Assembly (NCBI GenBank): GCA_013368315.1
Contig: JAACJM010000125.1
Span: forward strand, 124,001 to 188,000
DNA: 64,000 nucleotides
Origin: Tetrapyrgos nigripes
Lineage: Eukaryota; Basidiomycota; Agaricomycetes; Agaricales; Campanellaceae
Direction: 5' to 3'
Both the position numbers and the translations under genes were made by a program. The notes under the pieces were generated by a model that was not told the DNA's origin, made no database searches, and was given only the letters and a program-made list of their open reading frames with translations. This document shows positions 23,640 through 35,600 of this stretch, piece by piece; positions within the stretch are counted from its first letter, which is position 1, and every line of letters begins with the position of its first letter.

Positions 23640-25749
23640 ACAACGTTTAGTCACTGAGTTCTTGTACATGTAATTATGCACTACTCTTCCTTACCTATCA
23701 CATACAGTAGCTACATCGGATTGCCTCCCGGACCCCCGGTGTATCAGTTCTTGTTCCCAGCCCGAGTAATACACTCCCTGCTCCTCCTTGCATTGGTCTA
23801 TGGAGATGGAGAATTCACAAGCGTATTACAACGATCAGAATATTAAAAATTTCAAAGAGAGAATCAGAGCATTGCGTTGATTCGCTCCTTGCGATTTCTG
23901 GTGGCACGAGTTTCAATCAAGGTTAGTGGTGAAAGAATGGCTCCTCGAGTCGATCGAACCAGTATCTTGGACATTAACGAAGAAGGTATAAGGTTTACAA
24001 CTTCACTCACCCTTCTTCATCCACTATCCTTTCAACGTCTTCTTTATCACCTCGCAGCAGACTGGCATCTTCATTCCATGAGACGAGCCGGCTACATATT
24101 CGGTGGCTATCAGAGGGAATCCGTGAAACGCCATACGGATCGCCCCCTTCAACGACGCTGATTTGGCTTGCAAGATCTTCCGGTGATCTGGGTGCGGTGG
24201 GGTCGCTCCCCATCATGCGGCGTGGGCTTTTTTACCTGTCCTAGCAAGGACCTACAAAGGCACAGTGCGGTTACGCCTGAATAGGGGCTCAGGTTTTTCA
24301 CCCTGGCATCATTCTCAAATTGGGAGGTAGATAATAGCTGCCAGCGCTCATGCAATGCCTTTATTATGCTACTATCTATTCTTTTCATACTTTATCTCGT
24401 GATTTCTTTTATACTTGGGTTCGTCGAGGTCGACATACCTTCTTAGTCTATTTCTTAGATAGGCGGAGATGAATATCAGTTTGTAAACATTGTAGGCAAG
24501 ACTAATACATTTGATTACATGAGTCCTCCCAAAGGAGTGAACGCAGATCGTTCGATGGTCCTGTACGTGTTTATGCCACCGTGAGGGTGAGTGCGAGTGT
24601 TCTGTGAACGGAATTCGAAAAGAGATGGTGCAGATCTGATACGACGTGATAAGTACCTGAAAAAAAAAAAGCCGACATGACGCCTCTCGGCCCTCGGGGA
24701 ATAAGTAATTATATTTGATTACATGAGTCCTCCCAAAGCAGTGAACGCAGATCGTTCGATAGTCCTGTACGTGTTGATGCCACCGCCAGGGTCTGTGCAA
24801 GTGCTCTGTGAGCGAAATCTGAAAGGAGATGGCGTAAATCTGACACCGCATCATAAGAACTGAAAAAAAGCTGACACGTCTCTCAAGGAATAAGTAGTGT
24901 TTATTGTTTTGTCACTCCTTATATCTCCACTGTTGCGTTTAAGAGGAGGAATTACAATGCAACAAAAGCATGGCCTTCTGAGTGATTATTACTAGCAATC
25001 ACACGGCGGAGATGCAGGAGAGAAACAGAGCAAGTTAGTAGTGATTTATCGGGATGAGATCTAAGATGTGTGTTGGACAAAGTTGCTTAGAATATCCTGA
25101 GTCGAGAATCCAGTCGGTATCAATGGGATACTTGTGGCTGGAACAATCCAGACCTGATTCAAAACCTTTTGCTCCGTGTCGAAAACAAGGTTGTGACAGC
25201 CTTTTCTACTGTGGCAGTCTGCAGCCTGCTGTACAGTGATATGATACATCGATTCCGACCTAAGTTCCGAAATATATAACTCGTTCTCCCTTTGTACAAC
25301 TCTGGTGCGAAAAAACAAATGACAGTCTCTTACACAGAAGAACCTGAGAGAATATGGCCAGCCCTTCATCTGCAGAAAATTTTGGGTACAACCCACAACT
25401 CGAAGCTGCAAAATTTCGCTCGAAGACCAAACCTGTAAAAATTGGATTTTTTGAACAGTATTATTGCCATACATCTGGCTCTTGAAATTGGTCCGGCAGA
25501 CCTGAGCTTAAAGAACCAAGCTAGACATAGGAACTTCTTGAGAAAGAAAAGGTACTTACACTGCATTATCAAATGAATTGAGATGACTCTAGGAAAAGAA
25601 AGAAAGAAGCGGGTTTCGACGCTGGAGAAGTTTGACGAATTGATACTGCTACTAGATACAAGAAATTCAGTATAGGAAATATAAGAATAATGTTATAGTA
25701 ATAATACATCGATTTTAATCCATGTTCCGGCATCTGCATCCTTGAGCGA
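23640..25749. other. Gene-poor region with a tandem duplication
   Basis: No recognisable gene. Two minus-strand open frames, 24007-24216 (69 aa) and 25061-25474 (137 aa), have no motif. The interior contains the duplicated block listed at 24508-24897. Confidence 0.4.
24508..24897. repeat. Two direct copies of a ~190-bp block
   Basis: Copy 1 (about 24508-24706) and copy 2 (about 24711-24897) both start with TTTGATTACATGAGTCCTCC, share GTGAACGCAGATCGTTCGAT and end near GGAATAAGTA. They are adjacent, clearly similar and diverged by substitutions and an A-run length difference. No coding function is apparent. Confidence 0.7.
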
Positions 25750-27399
25750 TTACACAATCGACGGAGCCACCGAACCCAAAGAGCTAGTAGCAGTAGCAGC
25801 CGACGTCGCCGGCGTCACCGGCAACGACGGTGTAGGGCTACCCGTCGTCACTTTCAACCCATTTGAAAACTCGGTCAACACATCCGACCCAAGCACATCC
25901 CTCGTTCCTTCCGGAACCGTCCCAACATACGCATTGAAGTTATAAATTCCGCACTGACACGTGTTCTGAATTTGCTTCAAACTCGTCGCTCCTATCACCT
26001 TGCTTCTATTCCTACTCAATGTGAAGGTTTGAGCGCGTACTTGGAAGGGTACGGAAACCGCTGGTGCGCCAGCTGCTGCGTTGAAGGTGTATACCATAGC
26101 ACCAGTCTGGACGGCGACCGTCCCGGGAGAAGTGAGGAGAGAGACAACAAAGATATTGTCAGACATAGTGTTCCAACCGTCGGGAATATCGGTAGAATTG
26201 CAATTGAGACTCTTCGGAGTGATACGGTACCAGTAAATTAATCGGTCATTCTGGATGTACGCGCTCGGCGAAGATGCGCCAGCTTTGTACGCTGCGATAA
26301 ACGGTTTTGCCATATCTAGCCAGTCGTTGTGGGGTCTGTGATGCATGTTTTGGTCATTTTGGACCTTGACGAGATACGTTAAAAAGTATGCTTACATATC
26401 GTTCGCCCATTTAGAGTTTACATCGTCGTAATGGGGCGAAGACAATGGACCAATGTAATGAGATTCTCCATAGTCATTCCAAGTCACCATCTCTACGAAC
26501 CGCGGCTTGAGTGAGATAATCTCGAACCACTGATTATACCACAGCAAATCGCAGGGGAAGACCCAATCCTTGTATGGCCCTTCTGTGCCGTAGTGGGTGG
26601 CTACATAAAGCATGAGGATCGACTAGGCCAGTAAATAGGGAATATGACTTACAGAATCATCCGGAGGCGGCTGTGTAAGACAGCAGCAACAGAAAATTGC
26701 CTGCTATTAGTATAGATATCAAACATCGAAATAGAGCTCTTACGAGCAACCTATCCTTTCCCCGCCAACGCATTTGTATACGTCTGATCGCCATTATTCA
26801 TCGTAACCGAAGTTCCCATCCAACTGGGTAAAATTACCTTGCCCAGGATGAAAATTCGGCGTGAAATACAGACTACTCATCACTGCCGCCCGTATCGTCG
26901 TGACATTTACCCCGTCTCCAATGAAGGAAGACACAAAGACTTTGTTGTCCTAATAACTGTGCGGGGTAGGAAGCGTACTTGTTGATAAAACCAGCGATTT
27001 GAGGAACAGAGCCGGATATACTGTAATAGTTGAAGTCGAAAGAAAGGAAGACTTTCATGTTGTTTTTGGCTGCAGAGGCGTAAGCGTATCCGAGTTGTGT
27101 GTCCGTAAAGCTGTCAGCTTCCGATGTTGAGCGCAAAAGCGTCGATTCCAGCGGCTTTGGCGCGGGTCATATCTGCATCGTAGGCAGAGGAAGTGGTGCG
27201 ATGACATTGGTAAGTTTGAGAATTAAGATCGTCTTTCAAAGCTCTATACTCACGATGAAATGACAGAAAACCAATTTCCCCGTAGCCTACTATTCGTACC
27301 AGTCTGGGGAGCATGAACAGAGACAGCTGAAGCGAAGACTGTACCGCTAGAAGTAGCTAGTAATGCTGCAAATAGGAAAGATATAAGAGTGGAATGCAT
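25750..27399 (-). pseudogene. GH71 alpha-1,3-glucanase (mutanase), probable pseudogene
   Basis: The coding strand is the minus strand. The intact gene would be a secreted enzyme cutting alpha-1,3-glucan of fungal cell walls. It starts with a plausible signal peptide from the ATG at 27399. Family landmarks are present: KLVFCHFI, MTRAKAAGIDAFALNIG, MKVFLSFDFN, FVSSFIGDG, VTWNDYGESHYIGPL and HNDWLDMAKPFIAAYKAG, followed by a long intact C-terminal region to the stop at 25750. They fall in different frames. FALNIG and the following TDTQLGYAY are out of frame near 27120, and NKVFVSSF is shifted against KYASYPAQ near 26950. The intron after CHFI has a good GTGAGT donor but no AG acceptor before the next exon. 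The segment between the GDQTY stretch and THYGTEG is not recoverable. Family assignment is firm; loss of function is inferred from these breaks. Confidence 0.75.
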
Positions 27400-28240
27400 T
27401 TTAAATTTGGAGTTGATTTTCACATACAAGCCAAATAGACGAGTCTTTCTACGCAGACGCCAGAAAATGTTCCATCAAGGCACTGATCAGGCCGTTATCC
27501 CATGCTGGAGCTCAAAATGGACAACATTCTGAAGTGCTGCGCCGGGTGGCGGGATCATGTCGATTCAGGAGGATGCAGGTATGATCGTAGGGATATGATC
27601 CCGCCCAGAGCAGGATCAGTGTCAGAACGTATGTTGATACAATACCTTGAGAATGAAATCCGGTAGCCTGACGGTTTTGGTTCGGGCATTAGAGACACTT
27701 CGAGAACATTGAGATAGCAAACAGATTGAGTTTATCACTTACTCGTGCGTATACATCTCGGGAACTCGTCTATCATCCCACTAGCCCTGATTCACGAGAG
27801 TCACTAGAATATGTCATGGAAGGACACGCTCCACCGACGACTTCGACTCACCTTCAAGGATCTGCAAATGTTACTGCGACGACTCGCACCTTTACTCCAA
27901 CTACATGGAGGAGATGAATCTTGAACGGGAGTAATTCTTTACAGGCGACAACGCGCATCCGCGACTGTAGAAATGAAGACGATTGGGATGGAGTCAGTAA
28001 ATAGCTCAAAAATGACTTAGGAACGAAAACTATACCTCATGCACATCTCGCCGACTAGATAAGCATGACTATACATTACGCACTTTCCTAATCGTGAAGT
28101 AATGGCTGGGGGATGTAAGACAAAGTCAGGAACAGGAGCAATACAGAGCCACACTTACAGAGATAAGAAAAAGCGAGGAAGCCTGACCATCGGTTCCGAG
28201 GGGATTGAGAGGGGATCGCCCTTTGAGGTACATACATTCC
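27400..28240. other. Gene-free spacer
   Basis: No gene or repeat seen between the glucanase relic and the fold-back element. Confidence 0.4.
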
Positions 28241-28908
28241 TACACACCAAAAAGGGACAAATTTCCGCTCGACGGATATGTGAACGGATATGTGCATGGA
28301 AATAAGATATATTTGGAACCTGGATTTCAGTACAAAAAGATGATGTATCTGTAAGGTAGATATCTGAACAGAAAGTTGCTATATAAGGATGCATTTTAGT
28401 ACATTTGATTGATGTGCAGAAATATTGCATATCAAAGCTATTGAAAGAAGTACAAAAAGACCTCATATCAAGGCTCCGGATATGGTTATGGACATGGGTC
28501 TGGAAAGACAATAAGTCCGGCTTCTTGATATGGGTACCAATAATTCATATCTCCGTTGAACGGATATGCCAGAATCCGCATATCCGTTCAACGGACATAT
28601 GAACTATTGGTACCCATATCTGGAAGCCGGATTTATTGTCTTTTCGGATGCATATCCGTAACAATGTCCGGAGCCTTAATATGAGGTCTTTTTGTACTTT
28701 TTCCCCATAGATTTGATATGCCATGTGTCTGTGCACCAGTCAAATGCACCAAAAGACTTCCAGATATATTGGCTTTCTGTTCAGATATCTAGTCTACGGA
28801 TACATCATCTTTTTGTACTTATATCTAGTTTCCGAATATATCTCATTTTCGTCCACATATCCGGTCACATATCCGTCGAGCGGAAATTTGTCCCTTTTCG
28901 GGGTGCTA
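28241..28908. mobile_element. Large fold-back element, almost a full palindrome
   Basis: The right half is close to the reverse complement of the left half over about 665 bp, centred near 28568. Outer arms share AAAGGGACAAATTTCCGCTC; inner arms share blocks such as GTACAAAAAGACCTCATAT and ATATCCGTTCAACGGA. ATATCC/GGATAT words recur throughout. Both ends can be placed between TA dinucleotides (28241-28242 and 28907-28908), which would fit a TA target duplication. No coding capacity. It is likely a fold-back transposon or MITE, and if transcribed would give a very long hairpin RNA. Confidence 0.75.
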
Positions 28909-29961
28909 GATCTGATCTCTCTTCAACGATAGTCCGGAAGAAACTCATGATCATGATGAAATCGAAGCAGTGGGACCAGAACACTGACTGTTTTCGGACT
29001 GTTTCTTCGGCAGGAGTCTTCCAGGGTCGTTTGTGTGCCTATTACCGCGAAAGGTGGGTTTTTGATGACATTCCTTTGAGAAAGGAGGAAAATACGAAAG
29101 TGAACAAGCAAAAGAAACCGTCGCGTCGAGCGGTTGGAAGTATTAGTAAACCACTCTGGGAGGAGGAGAGGAGTCGTCTATTACCAAAAAACCTGGGTCC
29201 AGACGGTCCTCACATGTCTCGACGCGTCCCCTATTTCTGTTCTGAACAGCGTGAGTAGCACCTCATATTGCATACAGAGCCCAGACCTGGCCCAGACGTC
29301 AAATTCAGGAGTCAGGGCGGTGGCAACAGAGCAGAGCTACGGATCCCCGTCAACTTGAACGCTACGAATACGCTACTTGGACGTATGTGGGGTATGCTGA
29401 GTCTTCAGGATGAGAATTTTCAAGGCAATCTAATTCTGAGGGCCTTCTGAGGTGCGGAGTCTACGTCCTGAGTATGGAGTAAGACTAAGGTATCCAAATC
29501 ATAATATAACTCTGTAACTTTGTACCTAAGTAGGCGTACTATAAACCTTGGAGTATGAGTAACGACAACGAAAGTGAAAGTCGTGAACGAACGAACGTCT
29601 TTCGTGTTGGTCCCATCCATTCTGTCGACAGCAAAATAATGAGATCCCCGCACATGCACATGCACAAACCACTCACTAGTGCTGTATACACTCCGCCGCT
29701 GCAGCCTGCAGTCTTGACCCCCGTCTGGTCACCCCGCCCCGCCCCCTTCTCATTCATATCTATCCCATTCCCCATTCCCAACCTCTCCAACTCACAACCC
29801 AAACCCGCAACCCGCACCCGCACCCATCCCCCACACCCCTCCCCTATTCCTATCTCTTCCCCCCTCGTCCCCCCTTGACAATCACATCCACATCCGTACA
29901 CCCAACACCCAACACCATGGCTCTCGTTGGTCGAAACCCAGACTTAATCTTAATCTCAATC
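28909..29961. other. Spacer with C-rich low-complexity DNA
   Basis: No gene supported. 29700-29880 is strongly pyrimidine/C-rich with CCCGCA repeats. A + strand frame ending at 29258 reads through the fold-back element and has no domain. Confidence 0.4.
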
Positions 29962-31311
29962 TTAATCTCCCCAACTAACCGACAGAACCGACACAGGTCC
30001 CCGTATCGAAACCAAAAGTTGAAGGCCTCTGTCTTCGTGGACAGTCACAGGCGACATTGGTGGTGCATCAAGCAAAGATACAGGTACGGGCATCGTCATC
30101 GTCAGTTAAGCCGAAGCCGACAGTGAGGCAGGTGGTAGTGGTGGAGAAGCGCCCAACGATGAGGGTAAAGATTCTGGTATTGGCGTAGGTACTTTGACGA
30201 CGTTTAGGTTGGAAATGACAACGTCGGGGTCGGGATCAGGTGTCGAGAATATGTGGATGTGGATGAGAAGGAGAATGAAGATGCGAAAGCGCTGGCGTCT
30301 TTATTCCCATTCCCAATGAATCGGGTGTCGGTGTCGGTGTCGGTTCCGCACTAGAGCCTTCTCAGGCTCCATTTCTGGATATCGATATCGTTTTGGACAT
30401 GCCTACACCTTGAGGTTCCACGAGTAGGTATAGCTACACCCACAGCTGCAGCTGCCGCCCTAGCTCGGCTTGCTGATGAGGATGTAGAAGTAGATGCGGA
30501 GGCGGAGACAGATGCAGAGATGTCTGTACCGGCTTTTACTTTTACACGGGCACAACCTCGTCTGACGGTACTGGACGTAGAGTTTGTGTCGGTGGTGCTG
30601 GTGGTAGCGGGGTGGGGATTGCACGTAGACGAGGTAGAGGTCGAGGTGGAAGCGGAGACACCAGAATCAGAGGACGTAAAACTAGGTTGTGCCGTTGACG
30701 ACTCTGTCGCTGCAGGTACTGCTGCTGCTGCTGCACCAGACTAGGATGTATTGACAGTAGGCGAAACGGGCCTATGTATACGCCTCCGTGACCGTGAAGT
30801 CGAACCCTCGTCTCTACGTCCTCTAGACCCTGATCCAGAACGACGAGAATCGTGCCTGCTCAGACCGGCATCACGATTAAACGCCACGGTGAAGCTTGGT
30901 GTTAGGGAATGACGTCGAGCTTGTGATATTTCGGGGTCGTTGGTGTAGGAGAAAGAGAAGAGGTCAGGGGTGAAGGTGAGAATGAGAATGGTGTCTGTGT
31001 TCGTGAGTGAGAGGGACCCGGAGAAGCTGAAGGTGAGCTGGAACTGGAACGGGATTATCCGTTTCGTTTGGATACACTTGCAACGGAGAGTTCTCTCAAC
31101 GACCCGGAAGGCACAGCATTCTTCAGCGTCTCAGTTTGGACTTGGATACCGGATGTGGTAGGAGCGAGAGGCGTTGGTTGGTGTGGGATGAAAGAGCGTA
31201 ATACGAATGAGAGTGGGAATGACTATGTGTATGTTGGCTAGACCGAACAAGCGAGACATCTCTTGAACCAGAATGAGAATGTGAGGATGAAGAGGCGTTC
31301 ACGTTCACCAT
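29962..31311 (-). pseudogene. Decayed Ser/Thr-rich low-complexity gene
   Basis: Minus strand. From an ATG at 31311 the reading starts with His-Ser repeats (HSHSHSHS). It continues in successive frames through clear coding-like, Ser/Thr/Pro/Ala-rich sequence down to 29962: a Ser-Pro stretch, an Arg-Ser segment (SRHDSRRSGSGSRGRRD), then STSTSTSS and Pro-rich blocks. In-frame stops interrupt these at 31055, 30741, 30351 and 30106, and the frame changes at least twice. The biased composition persists across every break, which is the signature of a real protein that has decayed. No domain is recognisable, so the original function is unknown. Confidence 0.55.
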
Positions 31312-31635
31312 TTTGCTAGCAAATCCTTAGGAAAAATGAAACAAGCAAAGAAAGGAAAGATACATACAAACCTTCCCTTCGCTTTAACAAACCCATCTAA
31401 CCTCTCTCGTATCTTCCTCCTTTCCGCTTCTTTCTTATCTCCTCCTCCAAATCCTGGTCATATGCGTATCCTGCTGTTCAGGAACATGGACATCAATTTC
31501 GTTGGGCAGCAGCCGGAACCACTCGGAACTCTTCGTCAGCGGATCAGATTGAGAGCGGGGCTTCCTTCTACGACTATGATAGCAAAAAATTGCGAAAAAG
31601 ATGGGAAGCGGTAAGAGTACACGTCGCTGTAGAGC
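31312..31635. other. Spacer before the long-TIR element
   Basis: No gene seen. Confidence 0.4.
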
Positions 31636-32672
31636 GTTACGAGGTCTAAACGCTATTCACCCACCAAATTCCCTGAACACGTGACTTTCTTGGTAAGCCC
31701 GCCGCGTCTGCGCTCACCACAGAGTCCCTTCGAGTACGCGTTCGGGCCTGCGGCTCGTCAACGCGGCGCTCTTTCGTCGCCTTTTGCTATATTTAGGAGA
31801 GTTACAATGTATCCCATTAAGTGTAGCTTAAATATAAGCACTGCTAAAGTATATATTGGTGTAAATGAAGATTCACATACAAAAGCCACTGCAAGGGGGT
31901 CCAGGATTTTGTAGGGTCATATAGCGTCGGAAAAAATTTTAAAGCCTCGGACGCTGGACTAACTAACTGTTACATAAGCTTATATACCAAATATGGTAAT
32001 GATAACCCGGGTAGATCCGAGTTTTATCTCCGGAGAGCTCCATAAATGTCTCTAGGTCTACTGCAGCTTCGTAAGACTCTCTCAAAAGTAATTGCATTTA
32101 TGGTTAACAATTGTTCAAAATATTGTTTGTTAGAGAACAAATGGTGATTCATACCTAAGATTACCTTACAACCCAGTCAGAACCCCTTCCAGACCCTAGA
32201 ATAGAGGGGGTTCCAAAAAATTTTTAACGGCCTGGCAGCTGGACTAACTAACCACCCCTATATGGAAATGCTATCATGTGGAGCCCCCTTGAGCCACTGA
32301 GTATTATATATCTAACTTGTAGACGAGCTTCCAGCCTTGTCAAATTGATGGAACGCGCTGCAAATTGGCTGAAAAAGACCAAAAAAACTTCGCCGCCATT
32401 GTTCATTATTTGTCTCTGTAGGAGTCTGTACCAACATCTCACTAGTAAATATGTACTTGTCCCATTGTATATTATGAATATACTTACTTAATGTGATACA
32501 TTGTAACTCTCCTAAATATAGCAAAAAGCGATGAAAGAGCGCCGCGTTGAAGAGCCGCAGGTCCGAACGCGTACTCGAAGGGACTCTGCGGTGAGCCCAG
32601 ACGCGGCAGGCTTACCAAGAAAGTCACGTGTTCAGGGAATTTGGTGGGTGAATAGTGTTTAGTCCTCGTAAC
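31636..32672. mobile_element. Non-autonomous DNA element with ~177-bp terminal inverted repeats
   Basis: The left arm (31636-31812) starts GTTACGAGG and ends TTACAATGTATC; the right arm (32495-32672) is its reverse complement with scattered substitutions. The 680-bp centre has no transposase frame. Inside, two stretches (near 31920-31960 and 32205-32250) are related direct repeats around GCTGGACTAACTAAC. No exact target duplication is visible. The arms are unusually GC-rich, and a second GTTACGAGG motif follows directly at 32684. Confidence 0.75.
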
Positions 32673-35600
32673 TAGCGTTTAGTGTTACGAGGCCCTTTAG
32701 GCCGTGTCGACCCCTTTCTCACGGGTTCAAAAAATTACACGCCACCTCAGCGCTCCGAAGTGCCCGAAATCAGCCTTCGACTTGCCGCTCAAGCTTACAA
32801 AGCATTGACATTCTCACCGCTGCGACCACGACGGTCTAGTCAGTCACCGTCGTATGCGTCTTCCAATAATGACTGGGGGGTATGGCCGCAAGCGGCGAGA
32901 GCCGAACCTTTCTTTAGGACGAGAAGGATATACATACGAGAGCAAAGAATAGAAGTGATGTCATCGACAGTCTCCAGAGTTGCACAGAAAGAACACTGGA
33001 CGCGTTTCACGGCGGCGTTATAAGATTCTCGAAGGATGTCCAATTTTTCGCTCAGAGGCAAGATTTCCAGCCAATCTGGTTGAGTTTCAATGTTTTAGGT
33101 TGAGGTGACAGGCCCTTATACTAATACAGCAATCTTCTTGTCGTTGTCGTCTAGAATCTTCTTAAAGGAGTGTGCTCGTTCAGTAAGTCGGCCTGTTTTT
33201 CGCAACCCAATACGGAGCCTAACCTACGTGTACATTTAGGATGACATTGATGGGATCCGCTTTCAAAGGTTCATTGGTTGAGGGAATACACTGTGAGTCT
33301 GTAAAGGTGGTTGTTGGAAGGGCCCATTGCTGGAAGTGCTCGCTGTATAATATCGAATTATTCCATGTATCTACATATATCTTAGCTCTCGCAATGATAT
33401 CTCTTTTGATGTATATTAGGAATCTGAGGTACAAGAATGCAGTTCTACTAATACTATTTAGCAGCTTTTCCGGCACCTTTCAAGTAGGTTTTCTGACTAA
33501 TTTTGAAAGCAGGAGGCAACTCTTAAAAGCGATCGGGCCTGGGTTTTGAAAGCCCGACGCGGAACAGATAAAAGTCGCAAAAAGCCGGTTTGCCGTTTTA
33601 CTGATTCTAGCGGCGCATTTTATGCGCCAGTCCCCGACTCCGTTTGAAGCAGTGTCTTGTTTCCCTTTTGTTTCCTCTCTTGTCTACATATCTATCATGA
33701 TCAATCAAAGATAAACCGAAGTGGGTGATTTCTTAGTCAATGGCGATAATAGCTCAATGGAGTCTCTGGATATTATGGTCCATGACCAGCACGCCCAAGA
33801 TCTCGTATGTTTTGCCTAAGTAACTCTTCTTCGGTACATTGGAACTAACCACTCCATTCATTTAAAGGTACCAGACTATTGTTTCAGCATTGGCAATTCA
33901 TCATACAGCTTAAGCAACTATAGTTGTTCTGAAATTACCTCTCCACCTCTCACTGTTGTCTATTCAGGGCCTCATTCACCATTGATGCTATATCAAGATT
34001 ACAACAACCCTATGCGGTATCTACGCCCTTTTCTTCTTCGCCCATTTCTCCTCCTCCTCAGTCCTAGAGTCACACCTACCCTTGCAGCCTCAGCTACCTT
34101 TCTCTCAGCTCCTGGATGTCCAGAATCACCAGCCAGCTCAAGAGCATTTGATTCTATTGATGCTCTGCAAATGCAATAGAGCCTTTTAATATATAGGGCT
34201 TTGGACATTATCACAAGAGGCAGAAGGATGTCTCGATGGTCTGGCACAGTTCAATGTATTGATCAGAGTGTAAGTAAAGCATCGCCTGGAGATATATGGA
34301 AGCGCATCAAAACCTGATGATCGAGCGTCTCCGGACTGTCCAAAACGGAAAGCAATATTTATTATTCTCACACTTCACCATGTCCACTCTCATCGTGTCG
34401 GGTCCTGGAATGTCCTTTCCCCTTGTCTTCTCCCTTGAATATTCATTTTCGTAGGTTCTTTGGGATGTCCTCTTGACAGGGAAATATGTAGCTAGGCGAA
34501 TAAGTCAGTGGCCATAATCGTTGTCGTCGCTGTAGGTATAGATGGCGGGCGTTACTGATTAGTAAAGATAAGATAAGATAGGACCAGTAACAGCCAGCAA
34601 GATTTTATGTTATCTTATCAAAGTCCCTGTACTGAACAAATCACAGTACTATCATTGCCGGTTCCGAGACTGGCCAGGATTTTGTATGTCCTACACCCAC
34701 CCTTTACCAGTTTCAAGGCAGTGTCTTTGGCGAATTGACACATCCTTGTAGAAGCCATGATTCGCTTCGGACACAGAGCCCAACGCGAGTGGGGATGCGC
34801 GGATACTTTAATATTCCATACGAAATTGCCTCTTCAACACACGATCTCCCAGAGGAAAGATCCCCGCTGCCGAAGTCTACGAGTATTTGCACAATCCAGT
34901 CCCACCGTCAGAGTCTCTCGACCCAAAGAAGCCGATGGAACGCGATGGAAACAAATGACCTCATGCGGAAATCGCCGTTTCAAATTTTAAACCCCCCTTG
35001 CCAGGACCGGCTGATCGATCGGTGGGACACGTCCCTCTCCTCCCTTCGGTCGGAGTCGGGGATGCACAACCTTGGTTTTTTTCGAGAAGTAGCATCAGTG
35101 ACGTCTAACAAGTTTCGTTTGCGAGAAGGATTAGAGGTCCGGCCGAAGTTTCAAGCCCTTGGCACTGTCGACACAATTGGCAGATGAAAGTGACGGAAAT
35201 TTGCATAGGTTTGCCTGTTCTGCCTACTCACGCTTCACAAGGCATAACTGCATACAGCGGTCAAGCGAGAACTCTGAGTGAAGGATATTAGTCAACTTAT
35301 TTGCTCCATTGGGTTCCATGACAGTCACACCGGAGTGTAATGTAGCAAGCTTCTTTAGCTCATGGATACTGAAAGACTTTGACACAATTAAAGTATGTAC
35401 TACATCATGTTTCTGATTAGTGCTAAGTTTTGCAAAGTGCAGGTGATGATACAGAAATTTTGATGCAGCTGTATTGCCAGTAGTCAATTACGAGGCCGAA
35501 GAATGAGGCTGAGTTGTTTACACTGCGTTTCTGCAGGTGACTATGTCAATTACGTCCCGATTTCTCCCGTCTGTTTCTTTCCGCATATTGGACACTCCAA

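Noticed and set aside
28692..29258. 188-codon open frame on the + strand
   Set aside because: It begins inside the fold-back element and has no recognisable domain.
34735..35187. 150-codon open frame on the + strand
   Set aside because: No domain, no splice partners, composition like random sequence.
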